Assembly: GCA_900553415.1 (NCBI GenBank)
Contig: USDH01000068.1
Location: 1 to 7,831 of the forward strand
Origin: an uncultured Collinsella sp.
GTDB lineage: Bacteria > Actinomycetota > Coriobacteriia > Coriobacteriales > Coriobacteriaceae
Direction of reading: 5' to 3'
Length of the DNA: 7,831 nucleotides
Each line of letters begins with the position of its first letter. Positions within the stretch are counted from its first letter, which is position 1. The position numbers and the translations under genes were made by a program. The notes under the pieces are model-generated. The model was not told the origin of the DNA. It did not search any database and was given only the letters and a program-made list of their open reading frames with translations. This document shows, piece after piece, positions 1-5,920 of this stretch.

Positions 1-41
1 TAGGGACTGAATACGGGCTCCAGAGGCCAAAAGAGTCCCTA
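1..41. repeat. Inverted repeat at left edge
   Basis: TAGGGACT at 1-8 is perfectly complementary to AGTCCCTA at 34-41, with a 25-nt interior that holds a weaker GGGCTC/GAGGCC pairing. The repeat begins at the first base of the window, so its full stem and any T-tract to the left cannot be seen. It could be a second terminator downstream of lacF or belong to the next gene outside the window. Nothing else is visible in 1-60. Confidence 0.3.
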
Positions 42-60
42 TTCCACCGCAACTTGGAAG

Positions 61-99
61 AGAACAGAAAAAGCCCTGTCGCGAGTTTGCGGCAGAGCT
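61..99 (-). terminator. Rho-independent terminator of lacF
   Basis: Read on the minus strand, AGCTCTGCCGC (complement of 89-99) pairs with GCGACAGGGCT (complement of 72-82) around a 6-nt loop, with one U-G wobble and one C-A mismatch. A T-rich tract TTTTTCTGTTCT (complement of 61-71) follows directly. It lies about 30 nt past the lacF stop codon. Confidence 0.7.
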
Positions 100-129
100 T
101 TTGGAAGGGGACTTGGTTGTGAGGACTCG

Positions 130-468
130 TTAGGCGAGCTTGGCCTCGAGCTCGGCGATGCGCTTGTAAGCATCGATGGTAAAGCGGGTCTGCTTCTCCA
201 GAATCATGGTGGTCATGAGGGTGTCCTGGGCGTGAGCCATGATGAAGGTCATCTCCATCTCGCCGCCGCCGGCCTCCTGCGAAAGCAGCTTGGTCTGCGT
301 GTCGTGGGCGCCGATAAGTGCATCGCTGGCATCCTTGTGCAGCTGCTCGGCCTTCTCAAAATCACCCTCGCGAGCAGCATCGAGCGCTGCAAGCAGATCG
401 GTCTGGGCGTCGCCCGCGTATGCGACAATCTCGAATCCAACCATCGAGATTTCTTCTTTGGTTGCCAT
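130..468 (-). CDS. lacF: PTS lactose/cellobiose-family EIIA component (LacF)
   Basis: This 112-residue protein is the soluble cytoplasmic EIIA of the lactose/cellobiose PTS family. It takes phosphate from HPr and passes it to EIIB. The N-terminal GFEIVAYAGDA stretch (residues 11-21) and the MAHAQDTLMT motif (77-86) are typical of LacF. His79 is the predicted phosphorylated histidine, and the AHDTQT segment (54-59) matches the other conserved helix. The length is normal for the family, which forms three-helix trimers. The start at 466-468 is supported by AAAGGAA (complement of 475-481), 6 nt upstream. It sits apart from lacE and lacG, on the other strand and behind the LacI-type regulator with a 214-bp gap, so it probably has its own promoter. 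A candidate operator for the regulator lies 69 nt upstream of the start. LacF is preferred over ChbA/CelC because of overall resemblance to LacF and the presence of lacE and lacG here. Confidence 0.9.
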   Translation of the reverse strand: MATKEEISMVGFEIVAYAGDAQTDLLAALDAAREGDFEKAEQLHKDASDALIGAHDTQTKLLSQEAGGGEMEMTFIMAHAQDTLMTTMILEKQTRFTIDAYKRIAELEAKLA

Positions 469-534
469 ATTGCGTTCCTTTCACATATGAACCAATGGAG
501 AGCATCGCGTCCGGGCATACGCGCTGCGCTGTGT

Positions 535-561
535 ATGGTAGAAACATTAACATTCAAACAA
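535..561 (-). promoter_or_regulatory. Candidate lacF promoter with degenerate LacI-type operator
   Basis: The 18-mer at 537-554 matches the operator at 1846-1863 (read on the complementary strand) in 13 of 18 positions, including an intact right half TTAACATT. Read on the minus strand, TTGTTT (complement of 556-561) and TACCAT (complement of 535-540) with a 15-nt spacer could be weak -35 and -10 boxes that the operator would overlap. The half-site match is direct; the promoter is a guess. The rest of the 469-682 gap holds only AT-rich imperfect direct repeats (AAACGG/GAACGG with T-runs, 594-618) and no clear terminator for the lacI-type gene. Confidence 0.4.
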
Positions 562-682
562 AAAGGAACAATGCAAAACGCAATTTCGAACTCTAAACGG
601 TCGTTTTTCGCCCGTGAACGGTTTTTTAACCAATTCGAACAATATCAAACACTATTAGCGGCAACCCGAACAGGTCCGTACC

Positions 683-1687
683 CTAGCGCAAATCGCGTAC
701 CGTATCGCCCGCTACGAGCACGCCGGGGATCAGCATGTGCTCCACACCAGGTGCAACGCCCTCGGCGCCAGCAATCTTGTCGACCGCCCACATGCCGACA
801 CGCTTGTTATCAAAGCGCACCGTGGTCAGGCGACGATCGGGCACGATATCGCCCAAACTATCGTCAACACCCACCACGCTTACGTCCTGGGGCACGCGCT
901 TCCCGCGCGACTCGAGCCCGCGAATGCAGCCGTAGGCCATGGCGTCGTTGGAGGCATAGATGGCCGTGCAGGTCGGATCGTCTGCCAGAGCCTGACCGGC
1001 AGCATAGCCGCTCTGCGCCGTCCAATCGCCACGAATGAATCGCGGCGGCTCAATACCATGCGCGCGCAGCGTCTCGCGCCAGCCCTCCTCGCGTTGCATG
1101 CCCGAAAGCGAGCGCTCGGGGCACGAGATAAAGTGCACAGTCTTGTGCCCCTGCCCCAGCAAGTACTCGACAACCTGGCGCGAGCAATCGAACTGGTCGT
1201 TGTCGACCGTCGAGCACAGCGGGTGCTCCAGCATGGTAACGAGCACCGTCTGCATGCCGGGCAGCGGCTCGAAGGTGCCAAAGTCCGCCGGCATGCGATT
1301 CATGATCACAACCATGCCGTCCACCGGCAGTGCGCTCATGCGCGACGATGCACTCTCGAGGGTATAGGGGTGTCCGTCTACTTTAGTAAGGGTGATGGCA
1401 TAGCCGTGTTTGTCGGCAGCGGCGGCAAAGCCCTCCATACGATCGAGGTTACCGGTGCCGGTAATGTTGAACATGGCGACGCCGACAGTCTTAAACTTGC
1501 CGCGGCGCAGCGATCGACCGGCAAAATTGGGGCGATACCCCAGCTCGCGCATGGCGGCACGCACGCGCTCCTTGGTCTCAGGGCGCACGCTGGGCGAATC
1601 GTGCACGGTGCGCGAGACCGTCTGCTCCGAGACGCCCGCGAGGCGCGCCACATCCTTAACGGAAACCGATTTTTTAACAGCGGCCAT
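683..1687 (-). CDS. LacI-family transcriptional regulator
   Basis: This 334-residue protein has the standard LacI layout. An N-terminal helix-turn-helix spans about residues 9-28 (VKDVARLAGVSEQTVSRTV), with a recognition helix close to that of E. coli LacI (EQTVS here against YQTVS). A hinge region lies around 53-63. The periplasmic-binding-protein-like effector domain runs from about 67 to 330 and includes the family-typical ASNDAMAYG (245-253) and VSVVGVDDS (269-277). The length is normal. The ATG at 1685-1687 has only a modest purine-rich stretch (AGAAAGA) upstream. It is divergent from lacE across a 357-bp spacer containing two near-identical palindromes, and lies upstream of lacF, so the likely role is a sugar-responsive local repressor of lacE-lacG, lacF and itself. 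Its inducer cannot be read from sequence. Known Gram-positive lac PTS operons often use a DeoR-type LacR or antitermination, so a LacI-type regulator here is a notable variation. Confidence 0.9.
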   Translation of the reverse strand: MAAVKKSVSVKDVARLAGVSEQTVSRTVHDSPSVRPETKERVRAAMRELGYRPNFAGRSLRRGKFKTVGVAMFNITGTGNLDRMEGFAAAADKHGYAITLTKVDGHPYTLESASSRMSALPVDGMVVIMNRMPADFGTFEPLPGMQTVLVTMLEHPLCSTVDNDQFDCSRQVVEYLLGQGHKTVHFISCPERSLSGMQREEGWRETLRAHGIEPPRFIRGDWTAQSGYAAGQALADDPTCTAIYASNDAMAYGCIRGLESRGKRVPQDVSVVGVDDSLGDIVPDRRLTTVRFDNKRVGMWAVDKIAGAEGVAPGVEHMLIPGVLVAGDTVRDLR

Positions 1688-1845
1688 AGGTCGATCTTTC
1701 TATGTCAACGATGCCATTGACGGCATCTTGCGCAGTCATTTTAAACGTCTTCAAGTATATCCAACGCCTCCCCCTCAATACGCTCACCACCCAAAACCTA
1801 CCGTTCACCGACAATTCTGCTTCGCCGAACGGCTTTTGTCGCCCA

Positions 1846-1863
1846 AATGTTAACGTTGCCATT
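1846..1863. promoter_or_regulatory. LacI-type operator, site O1 (regulator side)
   Basis: AATGTTAACGTTGCCATT is an imperfect 18-bp dyad centred on the CG of AACGTT. Read on the other strand it is AATGGCAACGTTAACATT, identical to site O2 at 17 of 18 positions. The CG-centred 18-bp form is typical of LacI-family operators. It lies 158 bp upstream of the regulator start and probably mediates autoregulation, or cooperates with O2 by looping. Confidence 0.7.
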
Positions 1864-1965
1864 GTGCAAACACAGAGCCACCGGGCGGCTCAATCGTTTA
1901 CACGCAAGGAATCGACGGTCTACAGGCACAGGGGCCACCGATTCACATCTTTTTTTGTGTCGCAA

Positions 1966-1983
1966 AATGGCAACGTCAACATT
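1966..1983. promoter_or_regulatory. LacI-type operator, site O2 (lacE side)
   Basis: AATGGCAACGTCAACATT is an imperfect dyad with outer AATG/CATT arms and a central ACGT. Including the flanking bases, the outer arms become AAAATG and CATTTT. It abuts the candidate lacE -35 box at 1984 and lies 61 bp upstream of the lacE start. Its centre is 120 bp from that of O1, in the opposite orientation. The placement fits repression of lacE, although a site just upstream of -35 could also serve an activator. Confidence 0.7.
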
Positions 1984-2011
1984 TTGGCAACCAGACGTCA
2001 AAAGCTACCAT
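1984..2011 (+). promoter_or_regulatory. Candidate lacE-lacG promoter
   Basis: TTGGCA (1984-1989, five of six consensus bases) and TACCAT (2006-2011, four of six) are separated by 16 bp. Transcription would start near 2018, giving a leader of about 27 nt that carries the lacE ribosome binding site AGGAG at 2034-2038. An alternative -35 TTGTGT (1955-1960) would place the -10 inside O2. Confidence 0.45.
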
Positions 2012-2044
2012 CGTTGCTAACCCACCGACTCTTAGGAGCTTTGC

Positions 2045-3814
2045 ATGGAGCAACTCATCGCCACCATCGAAAAAGGCCAGCCCTTTTTCAACGCGATCGC
2101 CCGCAACAAGTACCTCAAGGCGATTCGCGACGGCTTTATCTCCGTCATCCCCATCATCATCTTCTCGTCCATCTTCTGCCTGGTAGCCTCGGTCCCCAAC
2201 ATCTGGGGTTTCTACTGGCCCGATGACATCAACAACGCCCTGTGGAAGTGCTACAACTACTCCATGGGCATCCTGGCCATCGCCTGCGCCGCCACCACGG
2301 CCAAGCACTTCGCCGACGCTCAGAACCGTGACCTGCCCAAGAACAACCAGATCAACTTCATCTCGTGCATGTGCGCGGCCATCATCGGCTTCTTGCTCCT
2401 TTCGAGCGACACGATCGCCACGGACGCCGCCAGCGGCTTCAACACCACCTACCTTGGTTCCAAGGGCCTGCTGACTGCCTTCATCGCTGCGTTTGTGACC
2501 GGCATCATCTACAAGTTCTTCATTAAGCGCAACATCACCGTCAAGATGCCCGAGCAGGTTCCGCCCAACATCTCGCAGACCTTTAAGGACATCATCCCCT
2601 TCTCCGTCTGCATCACCGTCTTTTGGGTCTTTGACATCGTCTTCCGCGCTGCCTTTGGCTTCTGCTTTGCCCAGGGCGTCATCCAAGTGTTCCAGCCCCT
2701 GTTCACCGCTGCCGACGGCTACATCGGTCTCGCTGTGATCTACGGTGCCATGAGCCTCTTCTGGTTCGTCGGCGTCCACGGCCCCTCGATCGTCGAGCCC
2801 GCTATCGCTGCCGCCCTCGTTGCCAACATGACCGACAACCTGGCCGCATTCCAGGCCGGCGAGCACGCCACCGCCGTCCTGACGCAGGGCGCTCAGTACT
2901 TCGTCGTCTGCATGGGCGGCACCGGCGCTACGCTCGTCCTGGTCTTTATGTTCTGTTTCTTGGCCAAGTCCCAGGAGATGCGCGCCGTCGGTAAGGCCGC
3001 CATCGTCCCCGTGTGCTTTGCCGTCAACGAGCCGCTGCTGTTCGCCGCACCCATCGTGCTCAACCCCGTCTTCTTTGTCCCGTTTGTCTTTGCCCCGATC
3101 GCCAACATCTGGATCCTCAAGGTCTTTATCGACTTCTTGGGCATGAACGGCTTTATGTACACCCTGCCTTGGACCGTTCCCGGCCCCATCGGCACCATCA
3201 TGGGCCTTGGCTTCCAGCCGCTCGCCTTTGTGATGCTCGCCATCATCCTGGTCGTCGACTTTGCCCTGTACTACCCGTTCTTCCGTGCCTATGACGCCCA
3301 AAAGTGCGCCGAGGAGGCCGAGATCTCCCAGGAGGAGCTCGCCGCCAAGAACGCCGAGAAGGCCGCCAAGCTCAACGACGCCTTCCAGGGCAAGGCCGAT
3401 GCCAAGAGCGTTGCCGCCGGCGCCGCAGCCGAGGCCGTGAAGGCCGACGCCCCCGCCGCTTCCGCCGCCACCGAGGCTACGGCCGCCAGCGACCTCAACG
3501 GCAAGCGCGTACTCGTGCTCTGCCAGGGCGGCGGCACCTCGGGCCTGCTCGCCAACGCGCTGGCCAAGGCCGCCAAGGATCGCGGCATTAACCTCGAAAC
3601 CGCTGCCGAGGCATATGGCAACCACGTCGACATGCTCCCCGACTTTGACCTGGTCGTCCTGGCCCCGCAGGCCGCCAGCTACCTGGCCGACCTGCAGAAA
3701 GACTGCGAGCGTGTGGGCAACAAGTGCGTCGCCTGCCGTGGTAAGCAGTACATCGAGCTCTCCCAGAACGGCGACAAGTCTCTCGCCTTCGTAAGCGAGC
3801 AACTCTCCAAGTAA
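2045..3814 (+). CDS. lacE: PTS lactose-type EIICB transporter (LacE)
   Basis: This 589-residue fusion of membrane EIIC and cytoplasmic EIIB imports a beta-galactoside while phosphorylating it at C6. EIIC spans about residues 1-415 with several hydrophobic segments. The FWFVGVHGPSIVEP motif (239-252) and the VNEPLLF motif (327-333) hold His245 and Glu329, which correspond to the sugar-binding His and Glu known from the related ChbC structure. A charged then Ala-rich linker (about 416-485) leads to EIIB (486-589), whose VLCQGGGTSGLLANAL loop contains the phospho-accepting Cys493. Resemblance to staphylococcal LacE is clear along the whole length, including the start (GQPFFNAIARN) and the PNISQTFKDI segment (174-183). 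AGGAG sits 6 nt before the ATG. lacG follows 70 bp downstream. It is slightly longer than the usual roughly 570 residues because of the linker. Lactose is the likely substrate but related beta-galactosides are possible. Confidence 0.93.
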   Translation: MEQLIATIEKGQPFFNAIARNKYLKAIRDGFISVIPIIIFSSIFCLVASVPNIWGFYWPDDINNALWKCYNYSMGILAIACAATTAKHFADAQNRDLPKNNQINFISCMCAAIIGFLLLSSDTIATDAASGFNTTYLGSKGLLTAFIAAFVTGIIYKFFIKRNITVKMPEQVPPNISQTFKDIIPFSVCITVFWVFDIVFRAAFGFCFAQGVIQVFQPLFTAADGYIGLAVIYGAMSLFWFVGVHGPSIVEPAIAAALVANMTDNLAAFQAGEHATAVLTQGAQYFVVCMGGTGATLVLVFMFCFLAKSQEMRAVGKAAIVPVCFAVNEPLLFAAPIVLNPVFFVPFVFAPIANIWILKVFIDFLGMNGFMYTLPWTVPGPIGTIMGLGFQPLAFVMLAIILVVDFALYYPFFRAYDAQKCAEEAEISQEELAAKNAEKAAKLNDAFQGKADAKSVAAGAAAEAVKADAPAASAATEATAASDLNGKRVLVLCQGGGTSGLLANALAKAAKDRGINLETAAEAYGNHVDMLPDFDLVVLAPQAASYLADLQKDCERVGNKCVACRGKQYIELSQNGDKSLAFVSEQLSK

Positions 3815-3823
3815 GTAGCACTT

Positions 3824-3857
3824 AGGGCCAGCCGACCATCCAAGGCCGGTTGGCCCT
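3824..3857 (+). promoter_or_regulatory. Intercistronic hairpin between lacE and lacG
   Basis: AGGGCCAGCCGACC (3824-3837) pairs with GGCCGGTTGGCCCT (3844-3857) around a 6-nt loop. This makes a 14-bp stem with one G-U wobble and one A-C mismatch. Only TCGATTT follows, so it is a poor terminator. It is more likely a partial terminator or an mRNA-stabilising stem that sets the ratio of transporter to enzyme. Confidence 0.55.
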
Positions 3858-3884
3858 TCGATTTAGACGATTGGATATTTCATC

Positions 3885-5324
3885 ATGTCCGTTAACCCTG
3901 CTAGCGTCACCAACCCGCCCGCGCAGTTTCCCGAGGACTTTGTCTTTGGCGGCGCCACTGCTGCCTACCAGGTAGAGGGCGAGACCCGCACTCACGGTAA
4001 GGGCAAGGTTGCCTGGGACGACTTCCTGGAAGCCCAGGGCCGTTTCTCCCCCGATCCCGCTTCGGACTTCTACAACCAGTACCCCGTCGACTTGGAGCTG
4101 TGCGAGGAGTTCGGTATCAACGGCATTCGTCTCTCCATCGCCTGGAGCCGCATCTTCCCCAACGGCACCGGCAAGGTGAACCCCGAGGGCGTGCAGTTCT
4201 ACCACGACCTCTTTGCCGAGTGCCACAAGCACCACGTTGAGCCGTTTGTCACGCTGCATCACTTCGACACGCCGCTACCCCTCTTTGAGAAGGGCGACTT
4301 CCTCAACCGCGAGACCATCGACGCCTTTGTGGACTTTGCCACCTTCTGCTTTAAGGAGTACGCCGACCAGGTGACCTATTGGTTCACCTTTAACGAGATC
4401 TGGGCCGACGCCTCCAACACCTACATCGAGGGCACCTTCCCCGGCGGCGTCAAGGCGCACCTGGCCGAAGCTTTCCAGTGCGAGCACAACATGATGCTCG
4501 CCCACGCCAAGGCCGTGCTTGCCTTCCACAACGGTGGTTTTAAGGGCAAGATCGGCGTCATTCAGTCGCTGGAGTTTAAGTACCCGCTCAACGAGAACGA
4601 CCCCGCCGACATCAAGGCCGCCAACAACGAGCATGTGCTGCAGAACCAGTTCCTGCTCGACGCCACCTTCCGCGGCGACTATGCCCCCGACACCCTCGAG
4701 TGCGCCAACCGCCTGGCTGCCGTCTCGGGCGGCACCATCGAGATCCTGGACGAGGACCTCGAGATTATGCGCGAGGCAGCGCTCTACAACGACTACCTGG
4801 GCGTTAACAACTACCAGTGCCGCTTCCTCAAGGCTTACGATGGCGAGAACGACCTGCACCACAACGGCACGGGCGAGAAGGGTACCGGCCGCTGGCGCGT
4901 CAAGGGCATTGGCGAGCATGTGAACAAACCCGGCATCCCCACCACCGACTGGGACTGGATCATCTATCCCGAGGGTCTGTTCGATCTGCTCGTCTACATT
5001 AAGCAGCGCTACCCCAACTACAAGCAGATCTTCATTACCGAGAACGGCATGGGCTACAAGGATCCCTACAAGAACGGTTTTGTGGACGACCAGCCGCGCA
5101 TCGACTACATCGAGCAGCACCTGCGCTGGCTGCTTAAGGCCATGGAGGTGGGCGTCAACGTGGGCGGCTACTTCCTGTGGAGCCTGCAGGACCAGTTCTC
5201 CTGGACCAACGGCTACAACAAGCGCTATGGCTTCTTCTACGTAGACTTTGAAACCCAGAAGCGCACGCCCAAGGCAAGCGCCTACTGGTACAAGCACGTG
5301 GCGCAGACCCGTCGTCTGGACTAG
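3885..5324 (+). CDS. lacG: 6-phospho-beta-galactosidase, GH1 (LacG)
   Basis: This 479-residue cytoplasmic glycoside hydrolase family 1 enzyme is predicted to cleave lactose-6-phosphate into glucose and galactose-6-phosphate. The fold starts at FVFGGATAAYQVEG (19-32). The acid/base is Glu171 in TFNEI and the nucleophile Glu386 in ITENG. The phosphate-binding loop FSWTNGYNKRYG (438-449) keeps Ser439, Lys446 and Tyr448, equivalent to Ser428, Lys435 and Tyr437 of Lactococcus LacG. Trp440 sits where LacG has Trp429, a position occupied by Ala in 6-phospho-beta-glucosidases, so galactosidase specificity is favoured. Long identical runs with LacG (SIAWSRIFP, HVEPFVTLHHFDTP, DWDWIIYPEGL) agree. Length is close to the usual 468 or so, with about 10 extra N-terminal residues. 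No strong ribosome binding site precedes ATG 3885, and no later in-frame ATG lies before the conserved fold, so this start stands but is the weakest part of the call. It forms an operon with lacE. Confidence 0.93.
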   Translation: MSVNPASVTNPPAQFPEDFVFGGATAAYQVEGETRTHGKGKVAWDDFLEAQGRFSPDPASDFYNQYPVDLELCEEFGINGIRLSIAWSRIFPNGTGKVNPEGVQFYHDLFAECHKHHVEPFVTLHHFDTPLPLFEKGDFLNRETIDAFVDFATFCFKEYADQVTYWFTFNEIWADASNTYIEGTFPGGVKAHLAEAFQCEHNMMLAHAKAVLAFHNGGFKGKIGVIQSLEFKYPLNENDPADIKAANNEHVLQNQFLLDATFRGDYAPDTLECANRLAAVSGGTIEILDEDLEIMREAALYNDYLGVNNYQCRFLKAYDGENDLHHNGTGEKGTGRWRVKGIGEHVNKPGIPTTDWDWIIYPEGLFDLLVYIKQRYPNYKQIFITENGMGYKDPYKNGFVDDQPRIDYIEQHLRWLLKAMEVGVNVGGYFLWSLQDQFSWTNGYNKRYGFFYVDFETQKRTPKASAYWYKHVAQTRRLD

Positions 5325-5370
5325 TGGCTGGCGGGGTTGCCCGCTCACACAACCTGTCCCCATTTCTCAG

Positions 5371-5420
5371 CCGGGGGCGGCACGTCACACGGCGCGTCGC
5401 CCCCGGTCTTTTTGTTTTTG
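5371..5420 (+). terminator. Rho-independent terminator of the lacE-lacG operon
   Basis: CCGGGGGCG (5371-5379) pairs perfectly with CGCCCCCGG (5398-5406). The stem is followed by the T-rich tract TCTTTTTGTTTTT (5407-5419). The 18-nt interior can add a few further pairs. It lies 46 bp after the lacG stop codon. Confidence 0.85.
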
Positions 5421-5440
5421 AGCGAGTCAGAATCCGTTTG

Positions 5441-5495
5441 TCTCGATCTGTAACATCTAGCCGAGTTTTTCGGTCCTAACTGTTACAGATTGAGA
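5441..5495. repeat. Stem-loop repeat, copy 1
   Basis: TCTCGATCTGTAACA (5441-5455) pairs with TGTTACAGATTGAGA (5481-5495), giving 15 pairs including one G-U. The 25-nt loop holds a nested TAG-CCGA/TCGG-CTA hairpin (5458-5478). There is no T-tract on either side, so it is not a normal terminator. Copy 2, with the same stem and loop length, lies 23 bp downstream. Confidence 0.75.
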
Positions 5496-5518
5496 TGAAA
5501 GGGACTGACCAGGCCGAA

Positions 5519-5579
5519 TTGTCTCAATCTGTAACACTAAAACCGGTTTTGGACGTCTACCTGTTACGGATTGAGACAA
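5519..5579. repeat. Stem-loop repeat, copy 2
   Basis: TTGTCTCAATCTGTAACA (5519-5536) pairs with TGTTACGGATTGAGACAA (5562-5579), 18 pairs with one U-G. The 25-nt loop contains the perfect palindrome AAAACCGGTTTT (5539-5550). Its stem equals that of copy 1 except for wobble-compatible changes, while its loop sequence differs. Confidence 0.75.
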
Positions 5580-5596
5580 ACGTGCGGCGCGGGCCG

Positions 5597-5662
5597 CTCA
5601 AAAGCAAAAAAGGCAGATACGACCAAGGATGCGGGGCATCTACCGGGAAGGTCGTATCCGCC
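5597..5662 (-). terminator. Orphan minus-strand terminator
   Basis: Outer arms GGCAGATACGACC (5612-5624) and GGTCGTATCCGCC (5650-5662) form 13 positions with one mismatch. They enclose an inner GATGC/GCATC hairpin (5628-5640). Read leftwards, the stem is followed by TTTTTTGCTTTTGAG (complement of 5597-5611), a good T-tract. No minus-strand gene lies directly upstream: the dehydrogenase has its own terminator at 5921-5966. It may end read-through transcription or a small RNA from 5663-5930. Confidence 0.6.
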
Positions 5663-5790
5663 ACACGGAAAGAGGCGCATGGACGCAGCGCCCATGCAAT
5701 CGGGATTGGTAAGGTGCTCAATCGCGCGCGATAGTCGCGGCGGCCGGTGGAGCAGGCTTGCAAGCAGGGGCAAGTGACACGCTCAACACG

Positions 5791-5892
5791 ATTCTAAAAA
5801 CAAAAAGGCCAGGATACAGTTCATCCGGTGGTGTGTTCATCGCCTTCGTTGCCAGATTGTTCTGCACGCTGGCGCGTTGCGACGAGTTATGA
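5791..5892 (+). pseudogene. Possible C-terminal relic of a transposase
   Basis: The plus-strand reading from 5791 gives ILKTKRPGYSSSGG followed by VFIAFVARLFCTLARCDEL and a TGA at 5890-5892. The pattern of a basic stretch, then a short spacer, then a GK-like site and a hydrophobic FxAFVA helix resembles the C-terminal end of DDE transposases of the IS4/IS1634 kind. The frame is open only from 5713 and the upstream part resembles nothing known to me. No catalytic residues or terminal inverted repeats are visible. It may simply be chance. Confidence 0.2.
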
Positions 5893-5920
5893 GCCCATAT
5901 CATGCTGAGAAGGCAAAGCC

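Larger units (their letters stand above)
1688..2044. promoter_or_regulatory. Divergent lacI-type/lacE control region
   Basis: This 357-bp spacer between the two divergent starts holds two strong operator-like palindromes (listed separately) and a lacE promoter candidate. On the regulator side it also has competing short stems: CGACAA/TTGTCG (1809-1814 with 1836-1841), CCGTTC/GAACGG (1801-1806 with 1827-1832) and GCCG/CGGC (1824-1827 with 1830-1833). Some of these exclude one another and could fold in the regulator's leader RNA, though no T-tract makes a convincing attenuator. The stretch 1865-1950 shows nothing I can name. Confidence 0.6.

Noticed and set aside
737..1720. Plus-strand open frame (327 codons) opposite the LacI-type gene
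   Set aside because: The minus-strand frame is an unmistakable LacI-family protein; this one is its antisense shadow.
1976..3802. Very long minus-strand open frame (608 codons) opposite lacE
   Set aside because: It is antisense to a clear lacE with conserved motifs. Its translation is low-complexity (G, D, V, E rich), as expected from GC-biased third positions read backwards, and it has no recognisable domain.
3885..5324. 6-phospho-beta-glucosidase (BglA/BglB type) call for the GH1 enzyme
   Set aside because: Trp440 and the FSWTNGY loop match LacG, where phospho-beta-glucosidases have Ala, and whole-length resemblance to LacG is stronger.
4275..5363. Long minus-strand open frame (362 codons) opposite lacG
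   Set aside because: Same cause: a shadow of the GC-rich lacG coding frame, rich in V, L, G and A, without family motifs.
5437..5580. CRISPR-like array
   Set aside because: Only two copies exist, each a self-complementary stem with its own loop instead of a constant repeat with unique spacers, and no cas gene is near.
5718..5903. 61-codon minus-strand frame in the gene-poor region
   Set aside because: It lacks a good ribosome binding site and any recognisable motif, and crosses a T-rich tract. It may overlap a small RNA but I cannot support a protein.
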